The notes under the pieces were generated by a model that made no database searches, was not told where the DNA came from, and worked only from the letters and a program-made list of their open reading frames with translations. Shown here one piece after another: positions 37,401-48,640 of a DNA stretch of 64,000 nucleotides; positions within the stretch are counted from its first letter, which is position 1; each line of letters starts with the position of its first letter. Position numbers and translations under genes: made by a program. The stretch comes from Quercus robur (Eukaryota > Streptophyta > Magnoliopsida > Fagales > Fagaceae), in assembly GCF_932294415.1 (NCBI RefSeq), contig NC_065539.1, positions 47,282,501 through 47,346,500 of the forward strand, read 5' to 3'.

Positions 37401-39892
37401 TTTTGATTTTATTTCATGAATGTTCTCAAGCATGATTTAGAATAACAGTGTGTTGATTGGCAATACAAAGACTAATGGTCAATAATTGTTATTGATGTCC
37501 AGCGGGGTCTTTTTATGTTTTCTTAAGCCCTGATTAATGAGCTCTTTGGAGAGAGATGAAAAGAGAAAAAAGGGGGAAAGGGGGCCTTGGTGAATTTCTC
37601 TTATTGAATTTTATTATATTGGCATGTTCTATATATCATATTAGTTCTCCTTACTTGTAACTAAAAAATTATATTAGTTCTCCTTGGTGAAAGCAAATGC
37701 TGTCTCAAACAGGGTTTTCTACTTGTTCTCCTTAATCTCAAAATATATGTTATGATGTGTTACAAGTGCTAAAAACTGCTGTCATTGAATTCACATGGCT
37801 AACTGCACCCTTATTCTTTGTGCAGACATGTTTCTTGCTTTAGATAAAGATATGAATGGAACATTGAGCAAGCAGGAGCTTCGAGAATATGCAGATGGGA
37901 CACTGACTGAAATTTTCATTGAAAGGGGTAGGAAGCAACACCAGTTTCTCCATTTAAAAAAAAAAAATTTCTTATCTTTTTAAAAGATATCTCTTTGTCC
38001 TTCTCTAGTTGGTTTACTCAAAATGGCTACCTCCTTGTTAAATTATCTTATTCATAGGCAATAGCATTATTTGCAGCCTATTGCCCTCCATTTGTTGTTG
38101 CTTGGTAGCTTGACCATTGTATTATGGCCTTCTATTAAAATATTCATTATAGATTCAAAAAGTGACTCTTGTATTTTGCTACTTTATAGTGGAATAAGTA
38201 ACCAGCAATAGATTCTAAGCCCTTTTTACCTATTAAAAATACAAAGGCTTCTAAGCATTTTTTTTCTCCTCCCTTTTGGATACAACTAGGATATTTATGA
38301 AGAATGCAACTTACTCTATGGTTTTGTATTGAGACTTCCAAACATGTATAAGAAGCTGAAAGTAACTTGCAATTTAAATAGGGTTAATGTAAAATGTCCA
38401 GATACCTCTCACCCCAAAAAAGTCTTACTAGAAAATTTGTTGAGAAGTTGAATCTGCATAAAACCCAATAAAGGGCCAAAACATATCCAAAGATCCCTTG
38501 TAGGTTTACATTTGTCTTGATTCTTGCCATATCCATAAAAGCCATTTTATTCCCCATACACCTCATCTCTGGTTATTTTTTGCCAAAAGATGAACTGCCC
38601 ATATGATCAAATACCATGTAGATGTACGATGAAATTGAAGTCATTTGATTTTTCTTTGGTTTCCAAACGAGTCTATTGCGAAGTATTGGTAGGCTCATCT
38701 AGGTTTTTAAAACCACAATAATGTTCACTTGGAATTGTATATTTCTGTGGATTAAGGATGGATTCACTTTTTTAAGAAATTAAAGTTGAAGCTTGTCAAA
38801 CCTTTTTTGTTGTACTTTACCTTCCTTTTTATATAGCATTGATGATATATACTTACGTTGTTGTGCATTTTGTTTTAGTTCCTCTTACTTATCTTTGCAA
38901 TTGATGTGCTTTGAATAGTATTTGATGAGCACGTCCGCCGTGGCAAAACTAGCGGAGGAAATTCTAGGGAGATGGATTTTGAAAGCTTTCTGGACTTTGT
39001 ACTGGCCCTAGAAAACAAAGACACTCCTGAAGGGTTGACTTATTTGTTTCGGTGTCTTGATCTTCAAGGAAGGGGTTATCTTACAACAGCTGATATTCAT
39101 TCTCTCTTCAGGTAAACATCTTACTGCTTTAACTTTATTCAAGGGTTAGAATCTTTTTCCATAATTTGTCAATGAGCTCAACTCATTTGACACCTCTCCT
39201 TGTAAGAGCGAGGTGAAAGGAGAAATCATGAGTTCAAGACCCACCGGGTTTGCAGTAATTACCAATATATTTACACATTAAAACAAATTTTTTTTTGATA
39301 ATCTATTAAAATAAAAATCTTGTTCTCTGATTTATCTTGTGCTTTTCTTGGTCCTGAGGATCTCTTGTATGTATCCTTTTGCCTCAATATTGAGTGATTG
39401 AGCGAAGTTTAGTTCAAAGGAAGAAAAGAAGGGGAGCATCTAAAAGCTGAGATGTTTCCTGATACAAACTTCCAACAGAAAAACCTCTGTAGTTTCCTGC
39501 TTGTAGTACTTGAGCGAGTTCTGCAAGTCTCAAATTGCCAGAGACATGAATCCTGATATAAGGCCCCAGAATATTATACCGATTGAAATAGTTATGACAC
39601 TTGGTTGTATGGCATTTGATTACCATTTAACATCCTTAATATAAATTTGAACAGGGATGTGCACCATAAATGGATTGAGGGTGGGAACTATGAATTGTGT
39701 ATTGAGGATGTAAGGGATGAAATCTGGGATATGGTCAAGCCAGCTGACGAGCTAAGGATTACATTGTCAGATCTACTTTCTTGCAAACAGGGTGGGACTG
39801 TCGCCAGCATGCTTATAGATGTGCGTGGTTTTTGGGCCCATGACAATAGAGAGAATCTTCTCCAAGAAGAGGAAGAGCCAGAAGAAGAATGA
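31249..39892 (+). CDS. TON2: TONNEAU2/FASS, PP2A regulatory subunit B''-type
   Basis: Twelve exons give 476 aa, close to the Arabidopsis length of about 480: 31249-31387, 33014-33105, 33409-33471, 33573-33671, 33996-34154, 34921-34992, 35138-35270, 36378-36442, 37148-37223, 37826-37927, 38919-39111 and 39655-39892. The protein starts MYSGSIDGESHEASQRKIPP and ends EEEEPEEE, both family-typical. EF-hand loops are seen at residues 198-209 (DEDSDGFLQPHE) and 306-317 (DKDMNGTLSKQE), each with acidic or Asn ligands at 1, 3, 5 and 12. The family recruits PP2A to cortical microtubules in the TON1-TRM-PP2A complex and is needed for preprophase bands. Intron 2 has a GC donor (AAG|GCATGT); the others are GT-AG. 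The ATG at 31,249 is chosen by homology over an in-frame one at 31,120. No defect is seen. Confidence 0.97.
31395..31438. repeat. Compound (CT)n(CA)n microsatellite at the TON2 exon 1 donor
   Basis: Nine or so CT followed by about a dozen CA dinucleotides, beginning eight bases after the exon 1 border at 31,387/31,388. Likely length-polymorphic. Its closeness to the donor could affect splicing or early elongation, which is inference only. Confidence 0.9.
32405..32574. mobile_element. 170-bp Harbinger-like MITE in TON2 intron 1
   Basis: Ends GTGTGCGTTTGGC and, in reverse, GTGTTTGTTTGGG form imperfect inverted repeats, flanked by TAA on both sides (32,402-32,404 and 32,575-32,577). The interior has paired AAAAAGC-type arms. 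A TAA duplication and TTTGG-bearing termini fit PIF/Harbinger-type MITEs. It lies in sense-neutral intron DNA away from the splice sites. Confidence 0.65.
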
Positions 39893-40527
39893 CATACATC
39901 TACCATGTGCAAACTGCCCCTGTACTAACCCAAAACTGGTGTCTGAAACCAAGTTGAGTTTTTGTAGTGTGATGAGTGACGACTTTGATGTGTTACTGCT
40001 TTTCTTTTTGTATGTAGATTGCAGAATTTGCTGTGTATGTTGATGTTACATGTGTATAAGAATAATGTATTTTTTTAGCCATTGATTGGAATCATTGGAC
40101 TCCAAAGGAAATGCTGAAAAAATGGGAATTCCTTCTCTTTCTTTTTGCATGGACCTGTAAACTTCCCTTTTACCATTTGTGGCACAGTTTTTGCATCAAA
40201 TTGCTTTGGTGATAGTTTCTGATTGAGTTCAGCAAAACGTGATCCTTGAGTAATTACTAATTAGGTTTAACATACCCAATAATAAAAAAAAGAGGTGATC
40301 CAGTGGGCTAAGGTTGAAATCAACACAGTTTTTACTTGTCATGGCTCATGAATGGGACTAATTAACTACATCCATGTTTAACTTAAAACAACAGGCAGTT
40401 CACCTTTTTTCCCATGCGAGAAATATTGGAACTGCCAAGGAGTAATGGTCAGTGTTTACTGTTCAGTATTGCAATAAAAATAACTAGGTGATACTTTCTG
40501 TAACAAATATGTACAATATCTTCGGCC

Positions 40528-40558
<31 letters not shown>

Positions 40559-41689
40559 TGCAATATCGATTTTACATGTATGTTGGGGTTCATAGTTATA
40601 GGTCTCACATATTTATGAGAGGTATGTTGTAGACATATACATTATACTAATTGCGTAAGAACAGGGAATAAACATGCATATAAATTAAAGGGTTCATGAA
40701 GAAGAAACCTACGGCGTAGTTATGTCTTTTACTCTCTTTAAATCGGCAACATGTTTTTATTTAGGAACCAGCTTTTTAGTAATAAAAGCTAATTTAGCTT
40801 GAGCCCAAATCAACATTTAAACATCAAGTTTTGTCACGTTGTGACACAGAATCAGTTTAATTTGGCAATTTTTTTTATCTCTCTAAATTATCCTTATGGA
40901 AAGTCAACCTTCGAGATTGTGAAAACTAGACAGTAAATAGAATTTCGCTTACCTTTTTCTCAAATAGATTATTGTGCTTAAGTTTATCACCAATTTAATG
41001 TTAAATACTTTGATGGCTTAAAGAATTCGCTATTTTTATTTTTAAAAACTAATTAATCAGTCATTCTAATGGATAACATATAGAAGTATGACTTTATTGT
41101 CTATAATGGGCTTTGGAATTTTTCATGTTTTTGTAAATTTTGAGAGAATTATTTTTTTCAACATAGTCTAAAGATATTTCTATTTAGTGGCTTAGAATTA
41201 ATTTACACCAATTGGGCAACTTGTGATTAATTTAGCGGTCCCCCAGATTTACTGTCCACTTTCTATGAACTTTGCATCTCTATCTTAAAATTTTATGAAA
41301 TTTACTTGTCTAGATGAAAGATGTGCCATAAGATATTATTCATGTAATTCAGGTCGATTTGGCTTCTATGATTTAATGAGTTGACGTCTCTTTTTTATAA
41401 AAAAATCCTAAAATTTGATAATTTCTTATTAATGTTATGTGTATGAGGTTAAAAATTTTCATTACTTCCTCATGAGGTTTTCTTGAAATGGTAAGAGTTT
41501 AACAAGAAAATTACAAATTGACAATGAATAATACAAAGGACCTGTACATATATTATCTGTATTTTTTTATTTTATTTTTATTTTTAAGAAAAGCCAGCCG
41601 AGCATATAAATTTTAGATTTGTTATTTAATGGAAAGTTTTTTAATAAAAAAAAAAAAAAATTGAAGATCATGTTTATACCCGGCTGTTT
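39893..41689. other. TON2 3' untranslated region and intergenic DNA
   Basis: The TON2 transcript probably ends within about 100-300 bp of the stop (AATAATG at 40,061 is a weak poly(A)-signal candidate). A 30-bp poly-A run occurs at about 40,527-40,555. The rest is AT-rich with no gene that I can support. Confidence 0.5.
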
Positions 41690-42745
41690 TTATTATATTA
41701 TCTAGATAATGTTGTGAATAAAGACAATGTGAATAAAACTTGTTCCCTACGTTTGCTTAGTATAGAAACAGAATCATAACATAATAGCAAAACCCTTGAA
41801 TGCGTAATTGTGATAATATGAGGTGTAACATTTGAAAGTTAGTGAGTCATAAATATTCACATCTTTGCTTTGCATTAAGCCTATATAAACTCATCTTTGC
41901 AAACCATTTCTTGCATGTTGAAAAGCAAAGGAGGCAAATTTAAAAAAAAAAAAAAAAATGGTGTACAACGTTTCATTCTTAGATCATGTGATCAAGATGG
42001 TGGGTGGTCATCTATACTGGCAGATTTTTGTGCGCAAGGATTTCTGTCTTAACGGCTAGCGGTGAAGCGTTGTTGTTGTTCTTGGTATATCACCAGGTTG
42101 ATGGTGATAGCTACAATAATTATTGAATTGAAAAAATCATAATAAATTTCTAATGAACTCTTGCTCAAATGTTATCCTTTCTCCTTATCATGAGTTATGA
42201 GAAAGTGAGTGTTGAGTTTATAATAAAGTTATGTTTTATTATTCATTTTCCTTCTTTTACATTTTTGGCACTGAATAGTCTACACCTTAATTTCCTAGCG
42301 TTTGATTGCGGTTGTGCTGTTTCTTCTTTGTTTTTTGTTTTACACCTCGAAAACACTGTTTTGTTTTGCCATGTCAATTTAATTTCATGACTCACTGATC
42401 CCATAGCACAAATTTAGAATCCATTGAGAAACAATCATTTATGAGTTTCAAGAATCAAACTGCCAAAATCTTGTGAGATCAGAGCTTATAGCACCAAGGC
42501 TGAGACCATGATCTTATTGTGAGCAAGATTTGCCAAAATACGTCTTCTTTTTTTTTGATAAACCGAAATATGTCATTTTCATTATGACTTTCTTTGACTA
42601 ATCTCTTTGTTCTTTAGTCATCTTTTAAGAGATGTTCTAATGATCATAAAATTTATTTATTTTTGATAATGATCATCATATAAATAAATCATATAATTAC
42701 TTCTCTGCATTACATGAAATATTACATGCACTTGCTGTAAATGTC
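41690..42745 (+). repeat. Dispersed duplicate of the block at 61.8-62.8 kb
   Basis: Matches 61,813-62,806 in the same orientation with many substitutions and indels. Shared landmarks are TATGAGGTGTAACATTTGAA, TTGCATGTTGAAAAGCAAAG and the phrase CAAGGCTGAGACCATGATCT. It ends where the 62.8-kb copy enters the UGT 3' flank. No coding capacity recognised. A frame at 42,169-42,390 is not preserved as one frame in the other copy. Confidence 0.85.
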
Positions 42746-43539
42746 TAGAATTAGTTCAACGCGGATTAGGGAAATTAAAAAGCAGTCCTATACTAATACT
42801 ATTAGTGCAGGTCATTAGCTAGCTACAATACTTCTTATTAATCTGTCTTGGTTTCTTCCTAGCTAGGCTCAAAGAGTCACATGTTACGCCCAGAAATATA
42901 TTAGATTATTTTGAGTTATTTATGGACCCAGCCACCAATCACTGTGCCAATACATTCACAATCGATGACTGAGGTATTCAAAATTTGAAATTTACATAAG
43001 CTTCTCTCAAAATTTTATTCGTCTATGAATTCAATATTGTTCTGTAAATCCTTCGGATCCAGGCCTATAAGTCCTGTATTTTAGTTCAGTTGATTATGAT
43101 AAAATATTAGGAGGGAAAAATCTGAATCTTAAAATGAAAGGATCAAAGGAACCGCAACAAAAGCATATAAGGAACAATTCCCTTTTACTTAAATTTAATT
43201 TTATTGCTTCTACAAATTCAATTAGCTGAATTGGCCTAGCAAAGATGGTAAGTGAAGCCTATTTTACATATAACCACATTCGGGTGCATACAATCAAAAC
43301 ATTGCTTCTTGTACATATTAGACTCCATAAATTAGAACGAATCTTGTACATCAAGTATATGTATTATCTCTCTCATAACATGTGAGCCTCATAAAAGCAT
43401 AATGTATAAGATAATTATATATATATATATATATATTAAAATCCATATGTACATCTATATTTATATAATATCTAAAAACTGAAACGTAGTATTTATTATT
43501 ACACTCATGTTAAGTCATATCAACGTAGCATTTTTGTCT

Positions 43540-43700
43540 ACTTTGGTCCATTTTGATTATAATTCGGTCCATTTTAGTTCAGTTTGGTCCGTTCGGTCCA
43601 CTTAGGTCTATTATTGTATTTTGGTCCATTCGGTCCACTTAGGTTTATTACTGTATTTCGGTCAAATCGGTTCAATTGTTCCACTTTGGTGTCTATTTTG
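43540..43700 (+). repeat. Short degenerate minisatellite, TTCGGTCCACTTAGG-type
   Basis: About 160 bp in which TTTGGTCCATT and TTCGGTCCACTTAGG alternate with an irregular spacing of about 20-40 bp. The surrounding 42,746-44,470 is AT-rich and holds no gene I can support, apart from a (TA)n run at about 43,418-43,436 and poly-A/CT tracts. Confidence 0.6.
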
Positions 43701-44470
43701 GACTAATTGGGTCTTAAATTTATTCTAAGTTGTCTTTTCAGTTTTTGGCTTAAAATTTCAATTTTCTTTCTTAATTTTTGAGTTGAAAAGTATGAAATTT
43801 TATTATATTTGGGCTTAAAAATTCAAACAAAAACAGGTATTAAAAATTAGAGATATGAGTCCTACAAATTTGACATTATATTCTTATAAAATAATTTTAT
43901 TGCTCCGAGAAAAAATTTAAAATTATATTACATTTTCTCATGCATCTTGTGGGTTTGCATCTAGTATTAATTAAAACCTCAACCAACATACATCAACAGC
44001 AAAATACCAAAAAAAAAAAAAAAAAAAAAGACCATGAAAGAAAACACAAAATGAACAACAAATTTTAGTCCGTTAATGGAATTCTAATTAACCAATACAA
44101 TAAGAAATTAAAGACAAAATTAACAAATACATATCGTAATTTCTCACTACAAATCTAACAATTTCAAGTTTAGGGAGAAAAAGAGAGATGCAAATTGAAT
44201 TCAAATACAAAATAAAACCTATTGTAATTTGAAAAACTTAATAAAACTTAAAATCTCTCTCTCTCTCTCAAAATACTTTTTTTTTTTTTTTTTGCTGGAT
44301 TCAAATACAACTTATTAATTTGTAAATTGTGAAACAAAAAACTATAGCATTACTAAATATTAGTATGTAATCCGTGCTTACGCACGAGAATGATAAATTG
44401 AAGCGGTGCTATTGATGTTAGATTGAGTTATTAAACACATAAGATATTAGTTTGACTAAGATTTTTAGAG

Positions 44471-45324
44471 CAGGGACGGAGGTAGCCTTTGACTTAGGGG
44501 GGCAATGGCCCCCCCCCCCCCCCGGCGGAATTTTTTAATTTAAATATTAGAATATATACTAGGTATTAATTTTAGCAATTTTGTTCTTTAAAATTACACT
44601 TTGCCCCCTTAATAATATCATTAATTTTTTTAAGAGTGATGTAATAGTCACAAAATTTTCTAAACTATTGAGGTAGCAAATTCTTATTGATTCGCATATA
44701 GGCCAACCACTTACACCACTTTTTTACTTACCAATAACTACTCACTACATTAGCAATTTGTAAAAAAATTTGTAGTTCTAGCATTTTCTTCTTTTAAAAG
44801 ACCATAAAAAATCTATAAATTTAAAATTTTAAACAAAATATACATGGCCAAAAAAATTAGCCCAATAACGAAAATTTCCAATAGTGAAGCTAAAAAAAAA
44901 AAAAAAAAAGTCTAATCAACCAATTTTACCTAAAACAAAAAACCTGATCTCTTTTAAAAAATTTCAAACAAAATAATTGTCCCCACCCAACAACATGCAT
45001 CAAAGTCACAAAAAAAAAAAAAAAACCCCCAGTGGCTAAGGGGCTGTTTGGATGAGTGATTTTCATAACTCATAACTCTGTTTCCATAACTCATAACTCA
45101 AAAATGGTGGGACCCATAGTTGAGAAGTCCGTTTGGCACCACATAACTCTGTTACCAGTTTTTTGTTTTCATCACTCAATTCTCTGATTTTTGAGTTATG
45201 AGTTATGGAAACTGAAAACACATTTTAGCTGTTTCCAGTTTCCATAACTCTGTTTTTAATGACATTTTTTTAATTAAAATTACATATGGGTCCCACGGTC
45301 AGACTTTTTCCTGTCTCCAACCAA

Positions 45325-45365
<41 letters not shown>

Positions 45366-45956
45366 TCTTTCACAGGTCTGGGACACACCTCTCTCTATTC
45401 TCCTCTTCTTCTTCTTCTTCTTCTTCTTCTTCTTCTTTTTCTTCTTTTCTTTTCATTTCACTTTCTGGGTTTGGTTCTTTTTTTTTTCTTCTTTTCTTTT
45501 CTATTGTCCTTTTTTTTTATTACTGGATAGCCATTTGGTTATATTGTAGATCTGGGAAAAGCATGAAAATAAGGATCATGGTGGGCTTGATTAAAATATG
45601 TGTTAACATGGATGAAGAGAAAAGAAGAGAAAAACAGGGGAAAAGGAAGAGAAAAGCAGAGAAAAACGAAGGGGAGAGGCAGGGGAAAAAGAAAAAAAAA
45701 GGAGAGAGAAAAGTCAACTGACATTGGGTTAGTGTGTGGGTCCCACAAACAGTTGAAAAATATTGAGTGATGGCAAGTGAGTAATGGTGCCAAACGGGTA
45801 GGATATTTTAAAGTGATGAGTGATGAGTGATGAGTGACGAGTGACGAGTGACAGAAATTGAGTGATGAAAAAAAAGCATCCAAACAACCCCTAAGCCATT
45901 GCACACAAGCAGCAGCAAAGTTGCCATCCTATCTACAAGTCTTGGCTCTGTCCTTG
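44471..45956. mobile_element. Non-autonomous hAT element, 1.49 kb, with nested insertion
   Basis: Starts CAGGGACGGAGG and ends, in reverse, CAAGGACAGAGCC. It is flanked by near-identical 8-bp repeats TTTTAGAG (44,463-44,470) and ATTTAGAG (45,957-45,964), seven of eight matching. The terminus resembles that of the hAT transposase relic ending at 53,301. The interior has a 17-base C-run near 44,509 and poly-A tracts and no transposase. Without the nested Harbinger-like element the host hAT would be about 630 bp. Confidence 0.75.
45040..45891. mobile_element. Nested PIF/Harbinger-like element, 852 bp
   Basis: Inverted ends GGGGCTGTTTGGATG (45,040) and, in reverse, GGGGTTGTTTGGATG (45,891), with TAA on both sides (45,037-45,039 and 45,892-45,894). 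A 3-bp TAA/TWA duplication fits PIF/Harbinger. Subterminal motifs repeat CATAACTCATAACTC on the left and GAGTGATGAGTGATG on the right. The centre has long poly-T and CTT tracts. The phenylalanine-rich open frame across them is low complexity and not a gene. It sits wholly inside the hAT element at 44,471-45,956. Confidence 0.8.
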
Positions 45957-46387
45957 ATTTAGAGGTACTAAAATGGTTTTTCCTTGCAATTTTCATGATA
46001 TTAGTTATACCAAGTTTCTCATTACATTGTTATTATGGATACAATTTTGAAAATCACTATTGAATACTACATATACAATATCAGTTCACAATCATTGTAC
46101 GTGAAATTATACTAAATACAACACAAAATAAAAATAATAGATTATTTCAATAGTATCTCTTAAATTGAATGAGGATAGGTGCATGAGATTGTTCAGCTCA
46201 ATTATAATTTTTTAGGTTCAAGATCTTCGCATACAAAATATTTAAATAAAAATAGTATAAAAAATATGCTCATTAGGTTATATATATATAACCTAGTTAG
46301 TAATGAACCGTACAGAGCGGTGTATTACATAAATAACTTATAATTTTGAATTAATTTTAGTTACACAACAAAAGCATTTGACAAATA

Positions 46388-46875
46388 TACTACAACAAAA
46401 TGTATTTTTAGTGACGAAAAAATTCGTCACTAAAAGTCCAGTTTTTCGTCACTAAGAACCTTTAGCGACGAAATCGGACTTTTAGTGATGAAGCTCATTT
46501 TGTCACTGAAACCCTGTCACTAAATGTCTTGGCGACGAAAAATTTCGTCACTAAAAGTCCGATTTGTTTTAAAAAAAAAACTTTTTGCGACGAAAACGTT
46601 TCGTCATTAAATGTTTTCCTCACTAAAAACACTATTTAGTGACGAAATATTTCGTCACTAAAACTATGATCGGGTACATATAGTGACGAAAAAGTTCGTC
46701 ACTAAAACTATTTTAAAGAAAATCCAGGCAAATATAGCGACGAAAATTTTCGTTACTAAAACCATTTCTTACAAAATTTTTTACATTTAGCGATGAAATA
46801 TTTCGTCACTAAAACAATTTTTCGTTGTTATATTTGTGATGAAAAAATTTGTCACTAAAACTTATTTTCCGTTTT
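46388..46875 (-). mobile_element. CACTA (En/Spm) transposon end with subterminal repeats
   Basis: Begins TACTACAACAAAATG, one base off the classic CACTACAACAAAATG terminus. About 480 bp follow with around 15 copies, in both orientations, of a motif TTTCGTCACTAAAA or TTAGCGACGAAA. Dense inverted subterminal repeats of this kind are characteristic of CACTA elements. Coding remnants inside lie on the minus strand, making this the 3' end. The opposite terminus was not found in the window, so the element is either decayed or interrupted. Confidence 0.82.
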
Positions 46876-47337
46876 TATTTTTTTCATGGCTTTGATATTA
46901 ACCTGTAATCTGTCATTACATTATTAAAACCTCACATTTGAATAACACATTTATTTCAATAACACATTTATAAAAGAAGATCCATATATTCCACAAGTAA
47001 AAAATAAAACAAGTATCCAATTCAAACTCCTTCCATACAATAATTGTTTGCAACATATACAATAACTCAAGATATTTTATAACAATACAAAAAATGTAGC
47101 ATAATATAATTAGAACTAACGGAAGGTGTCCTCATATGTCTTCATGTAATGCCAAAAGTAAATCTCCTAAAAGCCACCAATAAGAAATTTACACAAATAT
47201 AAAAACAATATTACATTAAAATCGTAAAGTAAAAACATTAACTATGTTATAAGAAACATTTCTAATAATGCATTAAGAGTAGTCACATCATGTAATGTGG
47301 GTCAATTGCTAAAATAAATTACTAACCAAAAAGTATT

Positions 47338-47580
47338 TTAACTTGAAGTTGAACCACCCCCATAGGTAAGAGCGTCATCATAACCCTTGCTCCTCAAAAA
47401 GTTAAGAATATTCTTTTGGACCTCTTTTTGCTTAGCTCGTGCCTCTTGGTCCCTAGCTCGCTCCTCTTGGTCCCTAACTCTTGCCTCTTTGAACTCAATT
47501 ATCTCATTTTCTAGCCGTTGGATATACTCCATCGAGGAATTAGATGAGGCGGTGGTTACTAGAGAAGACTTTGTAAACAT
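47338..47580 (-). pseudogene. CACTA-associated coiled-coil protein fragment (tentative)
   Basis: 80-aa frame with a strongly charged coiled coil (repeats of RDQEERARDQEARAKQ, about residues 33-53) and C-terminus SKGYDDALTYGGGSTSS. Comparable coiled-coil tails occur at the C-termini of plant CACTA transposon proteins as I remember them. It lies about 460 bp inside the subterminal repeats, on the strand expected for a gene ending at this terminus. It is too short to be a full protein and is probably a last exon or remnant. Confidence 0.45.
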
Positions 47581-47932
47581 GATGCTGGGGAATTGATATA
47601 TTCCTCTAAAAATTTAGGACACCTTTGTATGTTCTATAACATAAATAATATAATGTTTATAGTTCATCATAAATACCATTCCTATGGATTTTCCTTTGCA
47701 AGATTTTTCAAACCTGAACAACGAGGAAAAAAGGAGATTTTGAGTAGTTAGCAAGCGATGTTCTAGATCATAAGTTTGTGTCAGACTTTAAAATTCTTTC
47801 TTGAACCAAAATATATGAATTTATATGTTTATGGAAGAACTGTATGAGTAAACAAGAGAAGGAAACTAATAGTAAATAATTTATAAAATAGAGGTATACT
47901 GTAAGATCTAAAAGAAAATCTAGCCTTACAAC

Positions 47933-48171
47933 CTCAGACATAACAACTCGATAGCTGTAAGATTGTGTTGGAGCCTCGTGAAGGAAAACAATTGTTCCAT
48001 GTATGCTCTCAGTAGACCCTGCAAGGATGGAATCAACTTTTCATAAATCCAAGTCGATAAATAAAAGAAACTAAAGTTACTGTAGAGAAATTTACCAGTT
48101 TCTCTTACAAACCATATAAACTCTCCAGATTTGATGTATGAGCCATATTCCTCTCCCTTGTCTTCTATCCT
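47933..48171 (-). pseudogene. Captured two-exon fragment of an alpha/beta-hydrolase gene
   Basis: Two exon-like segments join in frame: 48,171-48,096 reads RIEDKGEEYGSYIKSGEFIW then FVRETG, with donor GTAAAT; 48,018-47,933 reads STESIHGTIVFLHEAPTQSY then SYRVVMSE, with acceptor TTGCAG and donor GTTGTAAG. This resembles the start of the hydrolase domain of plant haloalkane-dehalogenase-like alpha/beta hydrolases (family of Arabidopsis AT1G52510, from memory), where HGAPTQS carries the oxyanion Gly; here it is HEAPTQS. No nucleophile elbow or later exons are nearby. Its position inside a CACTA element suggests capture of host exons with an intron, so genomic and not by retrotransposition. Confidence 0.6.
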
Positions 48172-48514
48172 CTAGAATTGGAAAACAAGAAAGTTGTATG
48201 ATACCAATGGATATGACATGTATTTAAAACCTTTCAACAAATCACAAACTAGATAGCATTAAAAGTTTACCAAAGGCACCAAAATGGAAAAAGAAAATAA
48301 GAACTTAATTCAATTGATTGATGCCCTAACTAAATACAATATCTATCCACCACATTTATGGTGTTTCATTGAGATTGTCAATGAAAAAGAAAATTGTATG
48401 CAAGTAGCAAACCAATGAATGCAAGTTAAACCAACTTCCAAACCTTAATTAACATAATTGAGTTAGAGATCAATAAAAAATTTCTCCCATATTAAATAAA
48501 GCTAAATCTTATTA

Positions 48515-48640
48515 TATAGGTGTGTATACACACGTGTTTTGTAACTAAAAACATGGGTTTAATCCACTATTTCAAACATGAAATCATGGGTTTTAGCTAT
48601 AAAACACATGTATACACACACGTGTGTAACCAACAGTGCT
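48515..48640. repeat. Short palindromic repeat (MITE-like hairpin)
   Basis: GTGTGTATACACACGTGTTTT on the left is mirrored on the right by AAAACACATGTATACACACA, separated by about 55 bp that includes ATGGGTTT twice. It forms a stem of about 30 bp with mismatches. No clear target duplication. Confidence 0.55.

Noticed and set aside
45286-45549. 87-codon phenylalanine-rich frame.
   Set aside because: Produced by poly-T and CTT tracts in the nested Harbinger-like element.
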